DNA of 64,000 nucleotides from an uncultured Actinomycetes bacterium. Its GTDB lineage: Bacteria > Actinomycetota > Acidimicrobiia > Acidimicrobiales > RAAP-2. Both the position numbers and the translations under genes were made by a program. Positions 9,279 through 18,572 of this stretch are shown here, in pieces. The notes beneath the pieces were generated by a model. It saw only the letters and a program-made list of their open reading frames with translations. It did not search any database and had not been told where the DNA came from. The first letter of the stretch is position 1; every line of letters starts with the position of its first letter. The stretch is from contig CAIQGE010000030.1 of the NCBI GenBank assembly GCA_903871335.1, positions 1-64,000 on the forward strand, written 5' to 3'.

Positions 9279-10438
9279 TGCCCCATGCCCACGCCCTGGG
9301 CGCGCTGCAGTTGCTTCCCTTCGGTCTGCAGTGAGGGCGCCAACATGATTTCCGCTTTCTGGAATTCCTTCAGCGTCTGGTATCCGCAGGTCGCCATGGA
9401 GGTGCGTAGTGCTCCGAAGAGATTCATGCGTCCGTCATTCTCGTGCGCGGGTCCCAACAGAATTTCTTGCAGTGAACCACGCACTTCGGTGCGCACCCGC
9501 GCGCCGCGCGGCAGCGTCGGGTGGAAGGTCGCCATGCCCCAGTGGAATCCGCGCGCCGGCGCTTCGAAGGCACTCGACAACGGGGAACCAATCATGACCG
9601 CGTCCGCTCCGCAGGCGATCGCCTTGGCGATATCTCCACCCTTGGACATACCACCGTCTGCGATCACGTGAACGTAGACGCCGGTCTCGTCGAGGTGACG
9701 CATACGCGCACCCGCGACATCGGCAATCGCCGTCGCCTGGGGAACACCAATACCGAGAACACCACGCGTCGTACACGCGTTACCGGGACCAACACCCACG
9801 AGTACACCAACGGCACCCGTGCGCATGAGGTGGAGGGCTGCCTGGTACGACGCACAGCCACCCACGATGGTGGGAATGTCAAACTCACGAATGAACTTCT
9901 TCAAGTTAAGGGGTTCGACGGTCTTCGAAACGTGTTCGGCGGAAACGACGGTGCCCTGCACGACGAGGATGTCGAGTTCGGCTTCGGCGATCGCCTGAGC
10001 CATCCAGTCAGTCCGTTGCGGAGTAACAGAGGCTGCCGTGATGATGCCCGCCGCCTTCATCTCACGAATGCGCTGAGTGACGAGTTCCAACTTGATCGGC
10101 TCAAGGTACATCTGCTGCATGCGAGCAGTCGCCTTGTCGTTGTCGAGTTCGCGGATTTCGTCAAAGAGCGGCATCGGATCGTCGTACCGCGTCCAAAGGC
10201 CCTCGAGGTTGAGAACACCCGCGCCGCCGAGGCGACCGAGTTCAATCGCGGTGGCGGGTGAGACCACGCCGTCCATCGCGGACGCGAGCAGAGGCAACTC
10301 GAACTTGAAAGCATCCATCTGCCACGTGATATCGACATCCTCGGGGTCACGCGTGCGCCGCGACGGCACAATCGCGATGTCGTCGAAGCCGTACGCCTGA
10401 CGCGCCGACTTGTAAATGCCGATTTCGATCTCCGCCAC
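9275..10438 (-). CDS. guaB3: GuaB3-type IMP dehydrogenase-related protein
   Basis: A TIM-barrel protein of the IMPDH/GMP reductase family (387 aa) without the CBS pair that classical GuaB carries in the middle. The catalytic-loop cysteine is present in [15 protein letters not shown], and the phosphate/hydride-site stretch [18 protein letters not shown] is intact. This subgroup is typical of Actinomycetota and Cyanobacteria. The cyanobacterial form is reported to act as an IMP dehydrogenase, while the actinobacterial role was described as unsettled. The GTG start has GGAGG five bases upstream. Four-base overlap with guaA puts it in guanine nucleotide synthesis or salvage. Confidence 0.9.
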   Translation of the reverse strand: MAEIEIGIYKSARQAYGFDDIAIVPSRRTRDPEDVDITWQMDAFKFELPLLASAMDGVVSPATAIELGRLGGAGVLNLEGLWTRYDDPMPLFDEIRELDNDKATARMQQMYLEPIKLELVTQRIREMKAAGIITAASVTPQRTDWMAQAIAEAELDILVVQGTVVSAEHVSKTVEPLNLKKFIREFDIPTIVGGCASYQAALHLMRTGAVGVLVGVGPGNACTTRGVLGIGVPQATAIADVAGARMRHLDETGVYVHVIADGGMSKGGDIAKAIACGADAVMIGSPLSSAFEAPARGFHWGMATFHPTLPRGARVRTEVRGSLQEILLGPAHENDGRMNLFGALRTSMATCGYQTLKEFQKAEIMLAPSLQTEGKQLQRAQGVGMGH

Positions 10439-10507
10439 TTTTCCTCCGCTGCCTTGAAGATTGCCGATCGTCCCGCCCCGACGATGCAGCCAATCTACCC
10501 GAGAGAT

Positions 10508-11287
10508 CTAGCCGAGGACCCACCGCCCGCCTGGCCACGGCGCCCCGACCGCGAGAGCGCACAACTCCGTCAAGATCCTTCCGGTGGCGCCCCAAACCAC
10601 CTCTCCGGGAACGCGGAAGAAGAAGATCGGAAAGGAACCGTCCGCGTCCGCTCCCGGACGTGGTACTTCACGTCGCCATCGTTGCTCTATGAAATTCCCG
10701 TCCGCGACGAGATCACGTAAGGCGACGTCGAAGATGCGATCAACCTCTCCGGGGTTAGCCCGCACTTCCGGTCGACGGTCAAGCCATCCGACGATCGGCT
10801 GGATCGCGGATCCCGAAGCGAACGTCACAATGGGGGACAGCCAACCGTCGATCGTGACGAGGCTTCGTGGTAAGCCGATTTCTTCTTCGGCTTCGCGCAG
10901 TGCGGTGTCTTCGAATGACTCATCCTCGTCGCAGCGGCCGCCCGGAAACGCCACTTCGCCGCGATGATTCTTCAAGTCCAAGGAGCGTCGCGTGAGAATG
11001 ACCCGCGTCTCACCCGCCTCCTCAAACAGGACCACCAACACGGCGGAGCGGCGCGTAATCAGACGTCGCTCGTCGTCGGCAACCACGTCACTGAGCTCGG
11101 CGGCTTCGGACGGATACGTAGCGACGTCAAAGGTGCGACCGGCGTCTCGTAATCGGGAAACGACGAGCGCTCTCGTGAGGTCGTGACGTCGATCCGAGTC
11201 CACCTCGTGCCACGGTGCGGGACCGCCAGGAACGGCGTAGGGCGGAGTGGGAATGACTTGGGGGTACTCGTGATCCTCGAAGGGCAT
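10508..11287 (-). CDS. NUDIX hydrolase, CoA pyrophosphatase-like
   Basis: The product (259 aa) has a full Nudix box: GGRCDEDESF...REAEEEIGL, matching GX5EX7REUXEEXGU. It is preceded by LDLKNHRGEVAFPGG, which fits the CoA diphosphatase/NudL subgroup (UPF0035-like LRxHxGQxAFPGG, here with variation). Expected activity is hydrolysis of a nucleoside diphosphate derivative such as CoA; the substrate is inferred only from the sub-motif. A GTG one codon earlier (11290) is an alternative start. It lies 69 bases upstream of guaB3 in the same direction and is insulated from the upstream gene by a strong terminator. Confidence 0.8.
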   Translation of the reverse strand: MPFEDHEYPQVIPTPPYAVPGGPAPWHEVDSDRRHDLTRALVVSRLRDAGRTFDVATYPSEAAELSDVVADDERRLITRRSAVLVVLFEEAGETRVILTRRSLDLKNHRGEVAFPGGRCDEDESFEDTALREAEEEIGLPRSLVTIDGWLSPIVTFASGSAIQPIVGWLDRRPEVRANPGEVDRIFDVALRDLVADGNFIEQRWRREVPRPGADADGSFPIFFFRVPGEVVWGATGRILTELCALAVGAPWPGGRWVLG

Positions 11288-11316
11288 CACCTCAAACTAG
11301 GAGTTCCGCAGAAACT

Positions 11317-11351
11317 AAAAACCCGGGCGTGTTGCACACGCCCGGGTTTTT
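11317..11351. terminator. Bidirectional rho-independent terminator
   Basis: A perfect 15-base inverted repeat (arms 11317-11331 and 11337-11351, loop TTGCA) consists of a G+C-rich core CCCGGGCGTG flanked by A5 and T5. It would terminate in either direction. It sits after the FN3-OmpA gene (minus strand) and before the start of the NUDIX gene. Confidence 0.9.
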
Positions 11352-11389
11352 GCGATCCGACATGACGTCGGAACATTTCAAAGTTGTGA

Positions 11390-12109
11390 TCAGGAAATCT
11401 GCGCAACCACCAGGCGGTTCGCCGTTCCGATCGGACCGTACAGGTTCGTACCGCCCTGCGACGCCACGGTGATCGATACACCGACCACGTGGTTAGCCGT
11501 GAACAGGTGTGTCAGGTAGTTCTTCACGTTGGTGGCTCGAGCCAGTCCGAGAGCGTTCTGCTGGGCAGTGTGCGTCCCCGGGTTGGTGTAACCGTTAATC
11601 AACACGTGCGAGTAACTGCCCGACTCCACCTGCGTTTCAATAGCGGCAACCTGCGCATTGAGCGAAGCCGTCAACTGCGCCTTCAAGTAGGCGAAGGGGT
11701 AGACGAAGATGATCGTCGCAAGCGGCTTCGAGCCGGCCGTCGCAGCCGTTGAATTGCCAATTGCATTCTTCGCGACGATGCTGAACGTGTAGTTCACACC
11801 GTTGGTCAGACCAGAGATCTTGCACGTCAGACCGGTCGTCGTGCACGTTCCCGCCGGCGGCGTTGACGTCACGGTGTAACCCGTCAACGCACTGTTCCCG
11901 TCAGACGCGGGCGTCACCCAGCGAAGAATCGTCACACCGTTACCCGGGGTGGCGATGAAGTCACGAGGTGCACTCGGAACGGTCTGCCCTGGAAGGGTCG
12001 TCGGCGGGTAGGACGGTCCCGCGCTGCTCACGGCGGGAAACGCCAATGCGACGGTAGCAATGCTGACCGCCACTGCAGCCAAACTTACTGCGCCTTTGCG
12101 AACGAACAT
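11390..12109 (-). CDS. Secreted FN3 domain protein with OmpA-like C-terminal domain
   Basis: The 239-aa product has a Sec-type signal peptide (MFVRKGAV, then a hydrophobic stretch ending near SSAGP) and a Pro/Thr spacer. One fibronectin type III domain follows (VPSAPRDFIATPGNGVTILRW through NYTFSIVAKNAIGNS). The C-terminal domain, with LINGYTNPGTHTAQQNALGL and then ARATNVKNYL, resembles the OmpA/MotB peptidoglycan-binding fold. I infer a wall-associated protein. The start at 12109 is chosen for its AAAGGCGG ribosome site and signal peptide; an earlier in-frame start at 12172 would precede the -10 element. It follows the DUF4012 gene in orientation but has its own promoter. Confidence 0.65.
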   Translation of the reverse strand: MFVRKGAVSLAAVAVSIATVALAFPAVSSAGPSYPPTTLPGQTVPSAPRDFIATPGNGVTILRWVTPASDGNSALTGYTVTSTPPAGTCTTTGLTCKISGLTNGVNYTFSIVAKNAIGNSTAATAGSKPLATIIFVYPFAYLKAQLTASLNAQVAAIETQVESGSYSHVLINGYTNPGTHTAQQNALGLARATNVKNYLTHLFTANHVVGVSITVASQGGTNLYGPIGTANRLVVAQIS

Positions 12110-12154
12110 TTCGTTCCGCCTTTCGATGTGATTGTGATGCGACGTTTGAAGAGG

Positions 12155-12184
12155 ATCATACAGCAGTAGCACCAGATCTCACAA
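12155..12184 (-). promoter_or_regulatory. Predicted sigma-70-type promoter of the FN3-OmpA gene
   Basis: On the minus strand TTGTGA (12179-12184) and TATGAT (12155-12160) are separated by 18 bases. The -10 is 45 bases upstream of the chosen ATG at 12109. Spacing and hexamers are close to housekeeping consensus; no experimental support. Confidence 0.5.
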
Positions 12185-12215
12185 TGAAATCTTGGTTACC
12201 AACTCGTTAGGTCTC

Positions 12216-14018
12216 CTACGAGACTAGAGAATAGGTCATCGTGACAGGTGTGGACAGTCGCATGGACGAGGAAGCCCCGCTGCTCAGGTATTTTCCCTGA
12301 TAGGAGACAGTAATCTTGGTTTCGATTGGGTCAAGTCGTCCCTGGGGTACCAGGCGGAGCGTGAAGCGGCCCCCATGGACGGCGTGAGGCAGGAACGAAG
12401 AAAAATAGGCGTGTGCCGACGACTGGGGCATTACCACGACCGACGTTCCCGCCAGAACTAGCCCCGATTCCTTCAATCCACCCATAACGACCGAGCCTTC
12501 AGGCGACCACAGATACGTATTTGAGACGTATTCTCCCGGAACTTTGGCGTTCAAACCATCCGGGCCTAGGGCGTACGAGGGCTTTTGCCCCCGCGGAGCC
12601 GTATTGGTCTCCGTTACTTCTGTCGTGACGCTGGCGCTGCCGTCCGGATCAACAGTGACATGAATCGATTGGGAGACATGAACGAAGTAGTCCAGCTTTG
12701 CCGCGACTGCGCTTTCGACGGCCAAGTGAAAGGTTGATGCGGGATCGATATTCGCAATTTTGCCGGACGCACCGAGTTCGTTGATCGCGGACTCCACTTG
12801 CGGATTACGGCTCCAGACCAAAAGATGTCGACCTGGAATGTCGCTAGCCAGACTTCGAAGGAACTCGAATTGATTGTGGGTTGATCCCTTGATTCGTTGG
12901 AGCAGGAGCGAAGCAATCTCACTCAACTCCGCCTTACGCGGGCCTTGGCTACCGACGGGATAATGGAGATAGAGGTCGTGCAGCACGTACGTGGCGAAGT
13001 TGTCAGCATTTAAGACCACGTGTGCACTCGGTACGTAGAGCGGTCCCGTTACCTTCAACAACGAAGCCATCGTCGGAACGTCGACCGCCACCACGGTGTT
13101 CACTCGCGTACCCGTTGCCGCCTGAAAAATGGACGCTGCTGTGCCGCCCGTCCATGAAAAGTCTGCCGTGGCGTTGACGAAACGTAGGTCTTGGTTCGCC
13201 CCATTTCCGTAAAAGAAGTCGCGGGTGCCCGCACTCACCGGCACCGGCAGGGGGTGGGGTGCCACCACTGAGGTCGATTCACCGGATGACGTTTCTACGA
13301 CCTTGGTCCCTCGAACCGACAAAAGTGCGTAACTAAGAATCGCTCCCTGATCCCTCATCTCGGCATTGTTCTCTGGGAGCACGAGGACCTTCGATGAGAC
13401 AGTCGCGAAGACGGACTTCGCCAAAACGATGCCGTCATTCACCCGAACGAGTGACCGAACGATCTTCTGCACCTTGGTATTAAAGACTTCTCTGTTGTGG
13501 CCAACTGGTCCAAAGAGGGAACCAGTTGGCCGACGCAGCGACGAGAGAGTAGCAATGGCGGCCAACACTTTTTGGTGGAGTTCATCGAGGTGGGAAGCGG
13601 TCAAGGTTTCACCCGGTCCGTTGGCAGCGACCTGAGACACTGCGGTCAACAGTCCCACACCGGTCGCGGCAGCTCGATGTGCGTCGATCAACAGATCCTT
13701 CGTGCCGGCGATGTCCGTGCCGACATACGGCACGTACTGAGCAACGGGCAGGACGCCCAAGGTATTGAACGAGCCATCAGCGTTTTCCAGTTGTTGTTCG
13801 GCAAGCGCCAGATGATGAGCGAGATCATCCCGTCCCACTTGGGAGGTCGCCATGGTCAGATGATGCTCGACGTAGTCCACATTCCGAAGAGCATCTTGCG
13901 CTTGAACGTAGGACATTAACGCGGCGTAGCCGCCGACAAAAATCACGACGATCACAGCGACGCACAGAACCGAGATCCACGGATGGCTCTTGATTCGACG
14001 TCGAACTGCGGAGATCAT
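12216..14018 (-). CDS. DUF4012 domain membrane protein
   Basis: The 600-aa product has a basic cytoplasmic N-terminus, a membrane helix at about residues 14-35, an extracytoplasmic helical segment, and a central domain typical of DUF4012 (LPENNAEMRDQGAILSYALL; usually 'NNAELRPTGGF'). A long beta-rich C-terminal part completes it. DUF4012 proteins are often found beside exopolysaccharide genes in Actinomycetota and Chloroflexota, and their biochemical role is unknown. The ATG at 14018 has GAGG seven bases upstream; an earlier in-frame start (14120) would add a low-complexity leader and is rejected. It is divergent from the first glycosyltransferase. Confidence 0.8.
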   Translation of the reverse strand: MISAVRRRIKSHPWISVLCVAVIVVIFVGGYAALMSYVQAQDALRNVDYVEHHLTMATSQVGRDDLAHHLALAEQQLENADGSFNTLGVLPVAQYVPYVGTDIAGTKDLLIDAHRAAATGVGLLTAVSQVAANGPGETLTASHLDELHQKVLAAIATLSSLRRPTGSLFGPVGHNREVFNTKVQKIVRSLVRVNDGIVLAKSVFATVSSKVLVLPENNAEMRDQGAILSYALLSVRGTKVVETSSGESTSVVAPHPLPVPVSAGTRDFFYGNGANQDLRFVNATADFSWTGGTAASIFQAATGTRVNTVVAVDVPTMASLLKVTGPLYVPSAHVVLNADNFATYVLHDLYLHYPVGSQGPRKAELSEIASLLLQRIKGSTHNQFEFLRSLASDIPGRHLLVWSRNPQVESAINELGASGKIANIDPASTFHLAVESAVAAKLDYFVHVSQSIHVTVDPDGSASVTTEVTETNTAPRGQKPSYALGPDGLNAKVPGEYVSNTYLWSPEGSVVMGGLKESGLVLAGTSVVVMPQSSAHAYFSSFLPHAVHGGRFTLRLVPQGRLDPIETKITVSYQGKYLSSGASSSMRLSTPVTMTYSLVS

Positions 14019-14225
14019 CGCCTCATTCTGACATTGAGGTTGGACCAGCGAGAGAGAAATACCTTTCGTTCGCGATTTTGACGCCTCGAGTTGATGAAGG
14101 CATCGGGACAACGAGACCAATCAGCACCGACCCACTTTCGGCGTACGCGCTCGTCGTCACGAGGGAGCGACCAGATTTTGTTCCGGTGTTCACGCTCGAA
14201 ATCCGTAGAAAGTAACGTGCACTGG

Positions 14226-15440
14226 ATGCCTTCGATCTCCGTCGTTCAGCAGTACGCCATACCTCCTGATCAACCCGGCGGAACCCGTCATTTCGAGTTC
14301 GCAAAGGTTCTGGAGAAATTGGGTTGGACGACACAAATTCTCGCTTCGGACTTTTCTCACCACGAGAAACGCTTCTTCCGAAGGGAAGCACGCGATCGTC
14401 GCCGAACCCTCACCACCAACGAGCAAGGCGTTTCTTTCGTCTATTTCTGGATTCCCGAATACGAGAACAACGGCCTCCGCCGCATGGTGTCCATGATGTG
14501 GTTCAGTCTGCGTGTCTTCCTTCGAATACTGACGAAGCCGGATGATGTCATCTATGCGTCGTCACCGCACATTTTCTGTTGTGCGAGCTCGTGGTTGGCG
14601 GCGAAGATACGCCGTCGACCGTTCGTCTTTGAGGTTCGTGATTTGTGGCCCGAACATTTTGCCGCCGTCAGCGCCGGCTCCGAAAACGGATTGCAGTACA
14701 AAGTGATGGGGCGCATCGCGAATCTCTTGTACAGCAACTCCGATCTCGTCGTCATTTTTTCGAGAAGCAGCATCGACACGGTGTTGAAGCGAGGCGGTTC
14801 ACGCGATCGAGTGTTTCTCCTCGACGGTGTCACCACCGAGGGCCTACCTGTTCGGATCCCCAGTCCCGAGCCTCCACTACGACCGCAAATGGTCTACATG
14901 GGCACCATCGGCGGAATGTACGGCATCCAGATGGTTCTCGAGGCTTGCCTCATTCTGCGAAATGAGGGCCTCACTAATTTCGACATCACGTTCATCGGTG
15001 ACGGTCCCGAAAAAGTACGACTGCAGGAATTCGTCCATGACAACGATCTTTCCAATGTGGCCTTCCGCGATCCGATTCCAAAATCGGATGTCGCGGAAAC
15101 GCTCGTGACGTTCGACGTCGGTCTCCTTCTGTTCCTCCCTTCAGAACATTTCTCGTATGGCATCAGTCCTCAGAAACTCTTTGACTACATGTCCGTCAAT
15201 TTGCCGGTGGTCAGCAACGTGCAAGGTGATCTCGCCAAGGTCGTGCGAGACGCGGACGCGGGCGTGGTCTCGTCGTCCGCGACACCAGCAGCGCTGGCCG
15301 AGGCGATCGGTGACATCGTGGATTCGACCAAATACTCACCGTCACGGTTCCAAGGTGGGCGGCGCTACCTCGACGAGCACGCCAACCGCACCGAGCTGAC
15401 GCGACAAATCTCTGAACGTCTGTTGGAACTGGCGAAATAG
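14226..15440 (+). CDS. Glycosyltransferase family 4, WbuB-like
   Basis: A GT-B fold retaining glycosyltransferase of about 404 aa. The N-terminal SISVVQQYAIPPDQPGGTRH and VFEVRDLWPEH segments are typical of WbuB-type fucosamine/N-acetyl-sugar transferases. The C-terminal domain has VYMGTIGGMYGIQ, FIGDGPE and SPQKLFDYMSVNLPVV for donor binding (the usual EX7E region is KLFDYM...). Donor and acceptor are unknown. GTG at 14217, with GAAAG upstream, is an equally possible start. First gene of the plus-strand polysaccharide series. Confidence 0.85.
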   Translation: MPSISVVQQYAIPPDQPGGTRHFEFAKVLEKLGWTTQILASDFSHHEKRFFRREARDRRRTLTTNEQGVSFVYFWIPEYENNGLRRMVSMMWFSLRVFLRILTKPDDVIYASSPHIFCCASSWLAAKIRRRPFVFEVRDLWPEHFAAVSAGSENGLQYKVMGRIANLLYSNSDLVVIFSRSSIDTVLKRGGSRDRVFLLDGVTTEGLPVRIPSPEPPLRPQMVYMGTIGGMYGIQMVLEACLILRNEGLTNFDITFIGDGPEKVRLQEFVHDNDLSNVAFRDPIPKSDVAETLVTFDVGLLLFLPSEHFSYGISPQKLFDYMSVNLPVVSNVQGDLAKVVRDADAGVVSSSATPAALAEAIGDIVDSTKYSPSRFQGGRRYLDEHANRTELTRQISERLLELAK

Positions 15441-15611
15441 AGTGCGTGATGCTGATCGCAGCACTGCAGTCGGGTCCCAGGAACCACGACATCTCTGCTG
15501 ATCCCCTGACCATCGCCGAAACACCCATTTTGGTAGTGTTCACAAGAATGCTTGTCGAGTACACGATGAGTACCGTCACGTCATCCACCGCAAAATTGAA
15601 TAGGTCTAGCG

Positions 15612-17204
15612 ATGTTCTTTAGTACCGAAGAGAGTAACCAACCGAGCGTGTTTCGCTATCTGACGATTTTGCGGCAACGAATTGCGGTGGTGCTTATTTC
15701 GGTCGTGATTGTCGTGGGGGCCGTCGCGATCATGGACGTCTTCCGTACCAAGATGTACACCTCGACGACCAGCCTCCAGTTGCTGTCCCAGAACGTGTCC
15801 CAATACGGCATTGTGGCGTTGACGCCAACCGATATCTCAACCGATATCCAATTGGTCGGCAGTCCGGTCCTCCAGGAACTCGTCTCCACTCAACTGGGTG
15901 AACCCGCCCCTCTTCCTTCGGTGTCTGAAGTCGGTCTCACCCAAGTTCTGAACATCTCCGTGACTACCAAGGATCCCGCATTCTCGGCGAAGGCCGCGAA
16001 CGCGTACGTGTCGTCGTACGTGAAGTACACGACAGATCGCTACGCGAACCAAGTCGCCGAGCAGGAGCACATTCTCCAGGGTGAGCGCGCGAACCTGATC
16101 ACGCAGATCTCCGCCATCGAGACTGAGATAGCCGGCAACAAGCCGACTGATCCTTCCAACCAGTCCCTGAACACGCAGCTCAGCAACTACGCGGGCCAGC
16201 TGCAAACGATCAACAATTCTCTGACTCAGCTTCAGCTTGACCAGTCGCAGGTGCGGGCGGGAGCAATCGGAATCGCTCCCGCGGTCGTCCCTGTTTCGCC
16301 TTCGTCGCCCAAGAAGACCTTCGACCTCTTGATCGGCATCATCCTCGGTCTCTTTATCGGTATCGGTATTGCGATTCTCCTCGACTTCCTCGACGATCGA
16401 GTTCGCACCAAAGAAGAATTGCAGCAGGCCGCTGGAGGCTTGCCGCTCCTCGGCGAGATTCCTCAGTTCGAAGACTGGAAGAATCAGCCCGACAACGCCA
16501 TCATTGCGGCCGTTCGGCCCAAGTCTGCAGCCGCAGAGGCCTATCGCGGTCTCCGTACGTCCATCCAATTCATCGGCTTTGATCGTGATCGACCTAGCGC
16601 GATCCAAATCACGAGTCCTGCCGAAAACGAAGGCAAAACCACCACGGCGGTCGACCTCGCCGTCGCCCTCGCCGCCGGAACTGGTCGCGTCGCATTGTTG
16701 AGCTGCGACCTTCGCCGTCCGCGCATTCACGGCTATTTCAATTCCGACAACTCGATTGGCTTGAGTTCTTTCTTGTCGGGTGCCGCTTCAGCGCAGGACG
16801 TTGTCGCCACTTCGACGGAATTCGAGAACTTGCAATACGTATGCTCGGGCCCCATCCCGCCTAACCCTTCGGAACTCTTGGGTTCGCCTCGTCTCGAAGA
16901 GATGATCGAGTACTTGCGGTCAACGAATGACATTGTCTTGGTCGACAGTCCGCCCGTCCTACCGGTCACCGATGCCTTGGTCATTGCTCAAGTCGTTGAC
17001 TCTGTGGTGCTGATTTGTCGCGCGAACCAAACTCATGGTCGCGCTATCAACCGAGCACTCGAACAGCTCGGAACGGTGGGTGCACCTATGTCCGGTGTGG
17101 TCCTCAACGCCACAACCAATGTTGGTTCTGGTTACAAGTACGGCGGCTACCGTTACGGCACATACGCCTATTCCTCCTACCGGAACGACGACGCCAAAAA
17201 GTAA
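15612..17204 (+). CDS. Wzz-type chain-length regulator fused to BY-kinase domain
   Basis: A polysaccharide co-polymerase (530 aa) with Wzz domain, transmembrane helices at about 26-46 and 236-256, a periplasmic-type helical region between them, and a cytoplasmic tyrosine kinase domain. The kinase has a P-loop-like SPAENEGKTTT, SCDLRRPRIHGYF as Walker A', and DIVLVDSPP as Walker B. The C-terminal tail contains seven Tyr (GYKYGGYRYGTYAYSSY), the expected autophosphorylation cluster. It should control export and chain length of the polymer made by this locus. Odd points: Walker A' has Ser where an Asp is usual (SCDLR rather than DxDLR) and the P-loop lacks its second Gly. No cognate phosphatase lies nearby. 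Confidence 0.88.
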   Translation: MFFSTEESNQPSVFRYLTILRQRIAVVLISVVIVVGAVAIMDVFRTKMYTSTTSLQLLSQNVSQYGIVALTPTDISTDIQLVGSPVLQELVSTQLGEPAPLPSVSEVGLTQVLNISVTTKDPAFSAKAANAYVSSYVKYTTDRYANQVAEQEHILQGERANLITQISAIETEIAGNKPTDPSNQSLNTQLSNYAGQLQTINNSLTQLQLDQSQVRAGAIGIAPAVVPVSPSSPKKTFDLLIGIILGLFIGIGIAILLDFLDDRVRTKEELQQAAGGLPLLGEIPQFEDWKNQPDNAIIAAVRPKSAAAEAYRGLRTSIQFIGFDRDRPSAIQITSPAENEGKTTTAVDLAVALAAGTGRVALLSCDLRRPRIHGYFNSDNSIGLSSFLSGAASAQDVVATSTEFENLQYVCSGPIPPNPSELLGSPRLEEMIEYLRSTNDIVLVDSPPVLPVTDALVIAQVVDSVVLICRANQTHGRAINRALEQLGTVGAPMSGVVLNATTNVGSGYKYGGYRYGTYAYSSYRNDDAKK

Positions 17205-17336
17205 TTGCCGACGCCGGGTCGGCGAGGGTGAAGTGTCGTTCCGGCACGCTTGAACCCACGCGTTGATCGTGGTGTTGAAGAAGAAAATTCACTCAAGCCG
17301 AGTAGATACGTCTTGTAACATTCTCGCCAAACGCCC

Positions 17337-18563
17337 ATGACGAAACTTCACGCCGAAGAAAGTGACTTGGGAGCTCGACGTGTACTCGTTCTCGCAACCA
17401 GCTCGGCGCCCTTTTCGATGAGCGAAATCTGGTTTCAGTCCGAAGTTGAAGAAGTTGACAAGACCTGCGACGTCCTCTTCGCACCGGTGTGGCCCCGAGG
17501 CAAGAAACAAGATTGGCGTGGGCACCTTCTACGCGCGAATGGTCGACCTTCTCTTCGTCCTTTCGGCGCGATGCGAGCGTTGGCGACGTCGAGAGAGCTG
17601 AGAAAAATGCTCTGGAGTTGTCGGTCGACGGTCAATTTTCGAACGTCTGTCAAGTGCGCGATTGCAGTGATCGTCGCCATTCAATGGAGCCTCGAGATCC
17701 AGCGTCGTGGTCTCGACGTGTGTCACGTCCACGCGGCGACAGTCGGTGCTCCGAGCGCCGCTGCCAGCGTCCTCGCCCACATGCTCCACGTCACCTCCTC
17801 GAGCACAGCACATCGCAACGACATCAAGGTGCACGCGCCGGCGCGTCTGTTGAACTCCTTAACCCTCAACCGTGCGATTTCCAACCGAGCTAAGACTCAA
17901 TTGGCCGAACGTGGAATTTCGTCCGAGGTAGTTCGCTTCGGTGGGATCGGACGAGCGGCTCTGTCATTGGACCCCGCTACCGGCAGCGATCTACGGTGCG
18001 TCACCATCGGTCACCTGTTGCCTCGAAAAGGACAGTTCCGCGCGATACGAATGGTCGCGGGGGCTCGTGCCCGCGGTGCGTCGGTCACCCTGGACATATT
18101 TGGCGCGGGCACTCTCAAAGATGAACTGCAAGCGCTCATTGACGAGCTGCAGTTGAATGAGTGGGTCCAACTGAGAGGTCTTCTACCGCACAACGCTCTC
18201 GTGGAAGAGATGTTCACCGACCGGTGGAACACGCTCGTCCACACCTCGGTCCAAATTGCGGACGATGACGAAGGAATTCCCGTAGCAGTCCTTGAAGCAG
18301 CCGCGTCGGGATTAGCGATTATCGCAACCGATAGCGGCGCGACGGGAGAGTTTGTCAACGATGACAGCAATGGCCTGCTCCTCGAGCCGACGAACAACGA
18401 GGTATCGATCGAGATGGGCGTCGAGGCATTGCTGCGACTGAGCTCGGACACGAGTCTGCGCAACCGTCTGCGCGCCCAAGCCCTCCAAGACGTTGCGGAA
18501 TACCTCGCGGAGAACTCGGTTCGAGCCGTAGAGCTTGAAATTCAGCGCCGCGCACGGCACTAG
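17337..18563 (+). CDS. Glycosyltransferase family 4
   Basis: The 408-aa product has a GT-B C-terminal domain with VTIGHLLPRKGQFRAIRMVA, LDIFGAGTLKDELQALI, LRGLLPHNALVEEM and the EGIPVAVLEAAASGLAIIAT donor-binding helix (EX7E). The N-terminal acceptor domain has the CHVHAATVGAPSA motif common to GT4 enzymes. Sugar specificity cannot be told. Together with the next gene, ten bases downstream, it supplies polymer-repeat assembly steps. Confidence 0.85.
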   Translation: MTKLHAEESDLGARRVLVLATSSAPFSMSEIWFQSEVEEVDKTCDVLFAPVWPRGKKQDWRGHLLRANGRPSLRPFGAMRALATSRELRKMLWSCRSTVNFRTSVKCAIAVIVAIQWSLEIQRRGLDVCHVHAATVGAPSAAASVLAHMLHVTSSSTAHRNDIKVHAPARLLNSLTLNRAISNRAKTQLAERGISSEVVRFGGIGRAALSLDPATGSDLRCVTIGHLLPRKGQFRAIRMVAGARARGASVTLDIFGAGTLKDELQALIDELQLNEWVQLRGLLPHNALVEEMFTDRWNTLVHTSVQIADDDEGIPVAVLEAAASGLAIIATDSGATGEFVNDDSNGLLLEPTNNEVSIEMGVEALLRLSSDTSLRNRLRAQALQDVAEYLAENSVRAVELEIQRRARH

Positions 18564-18572
18564 GTAACGGCC

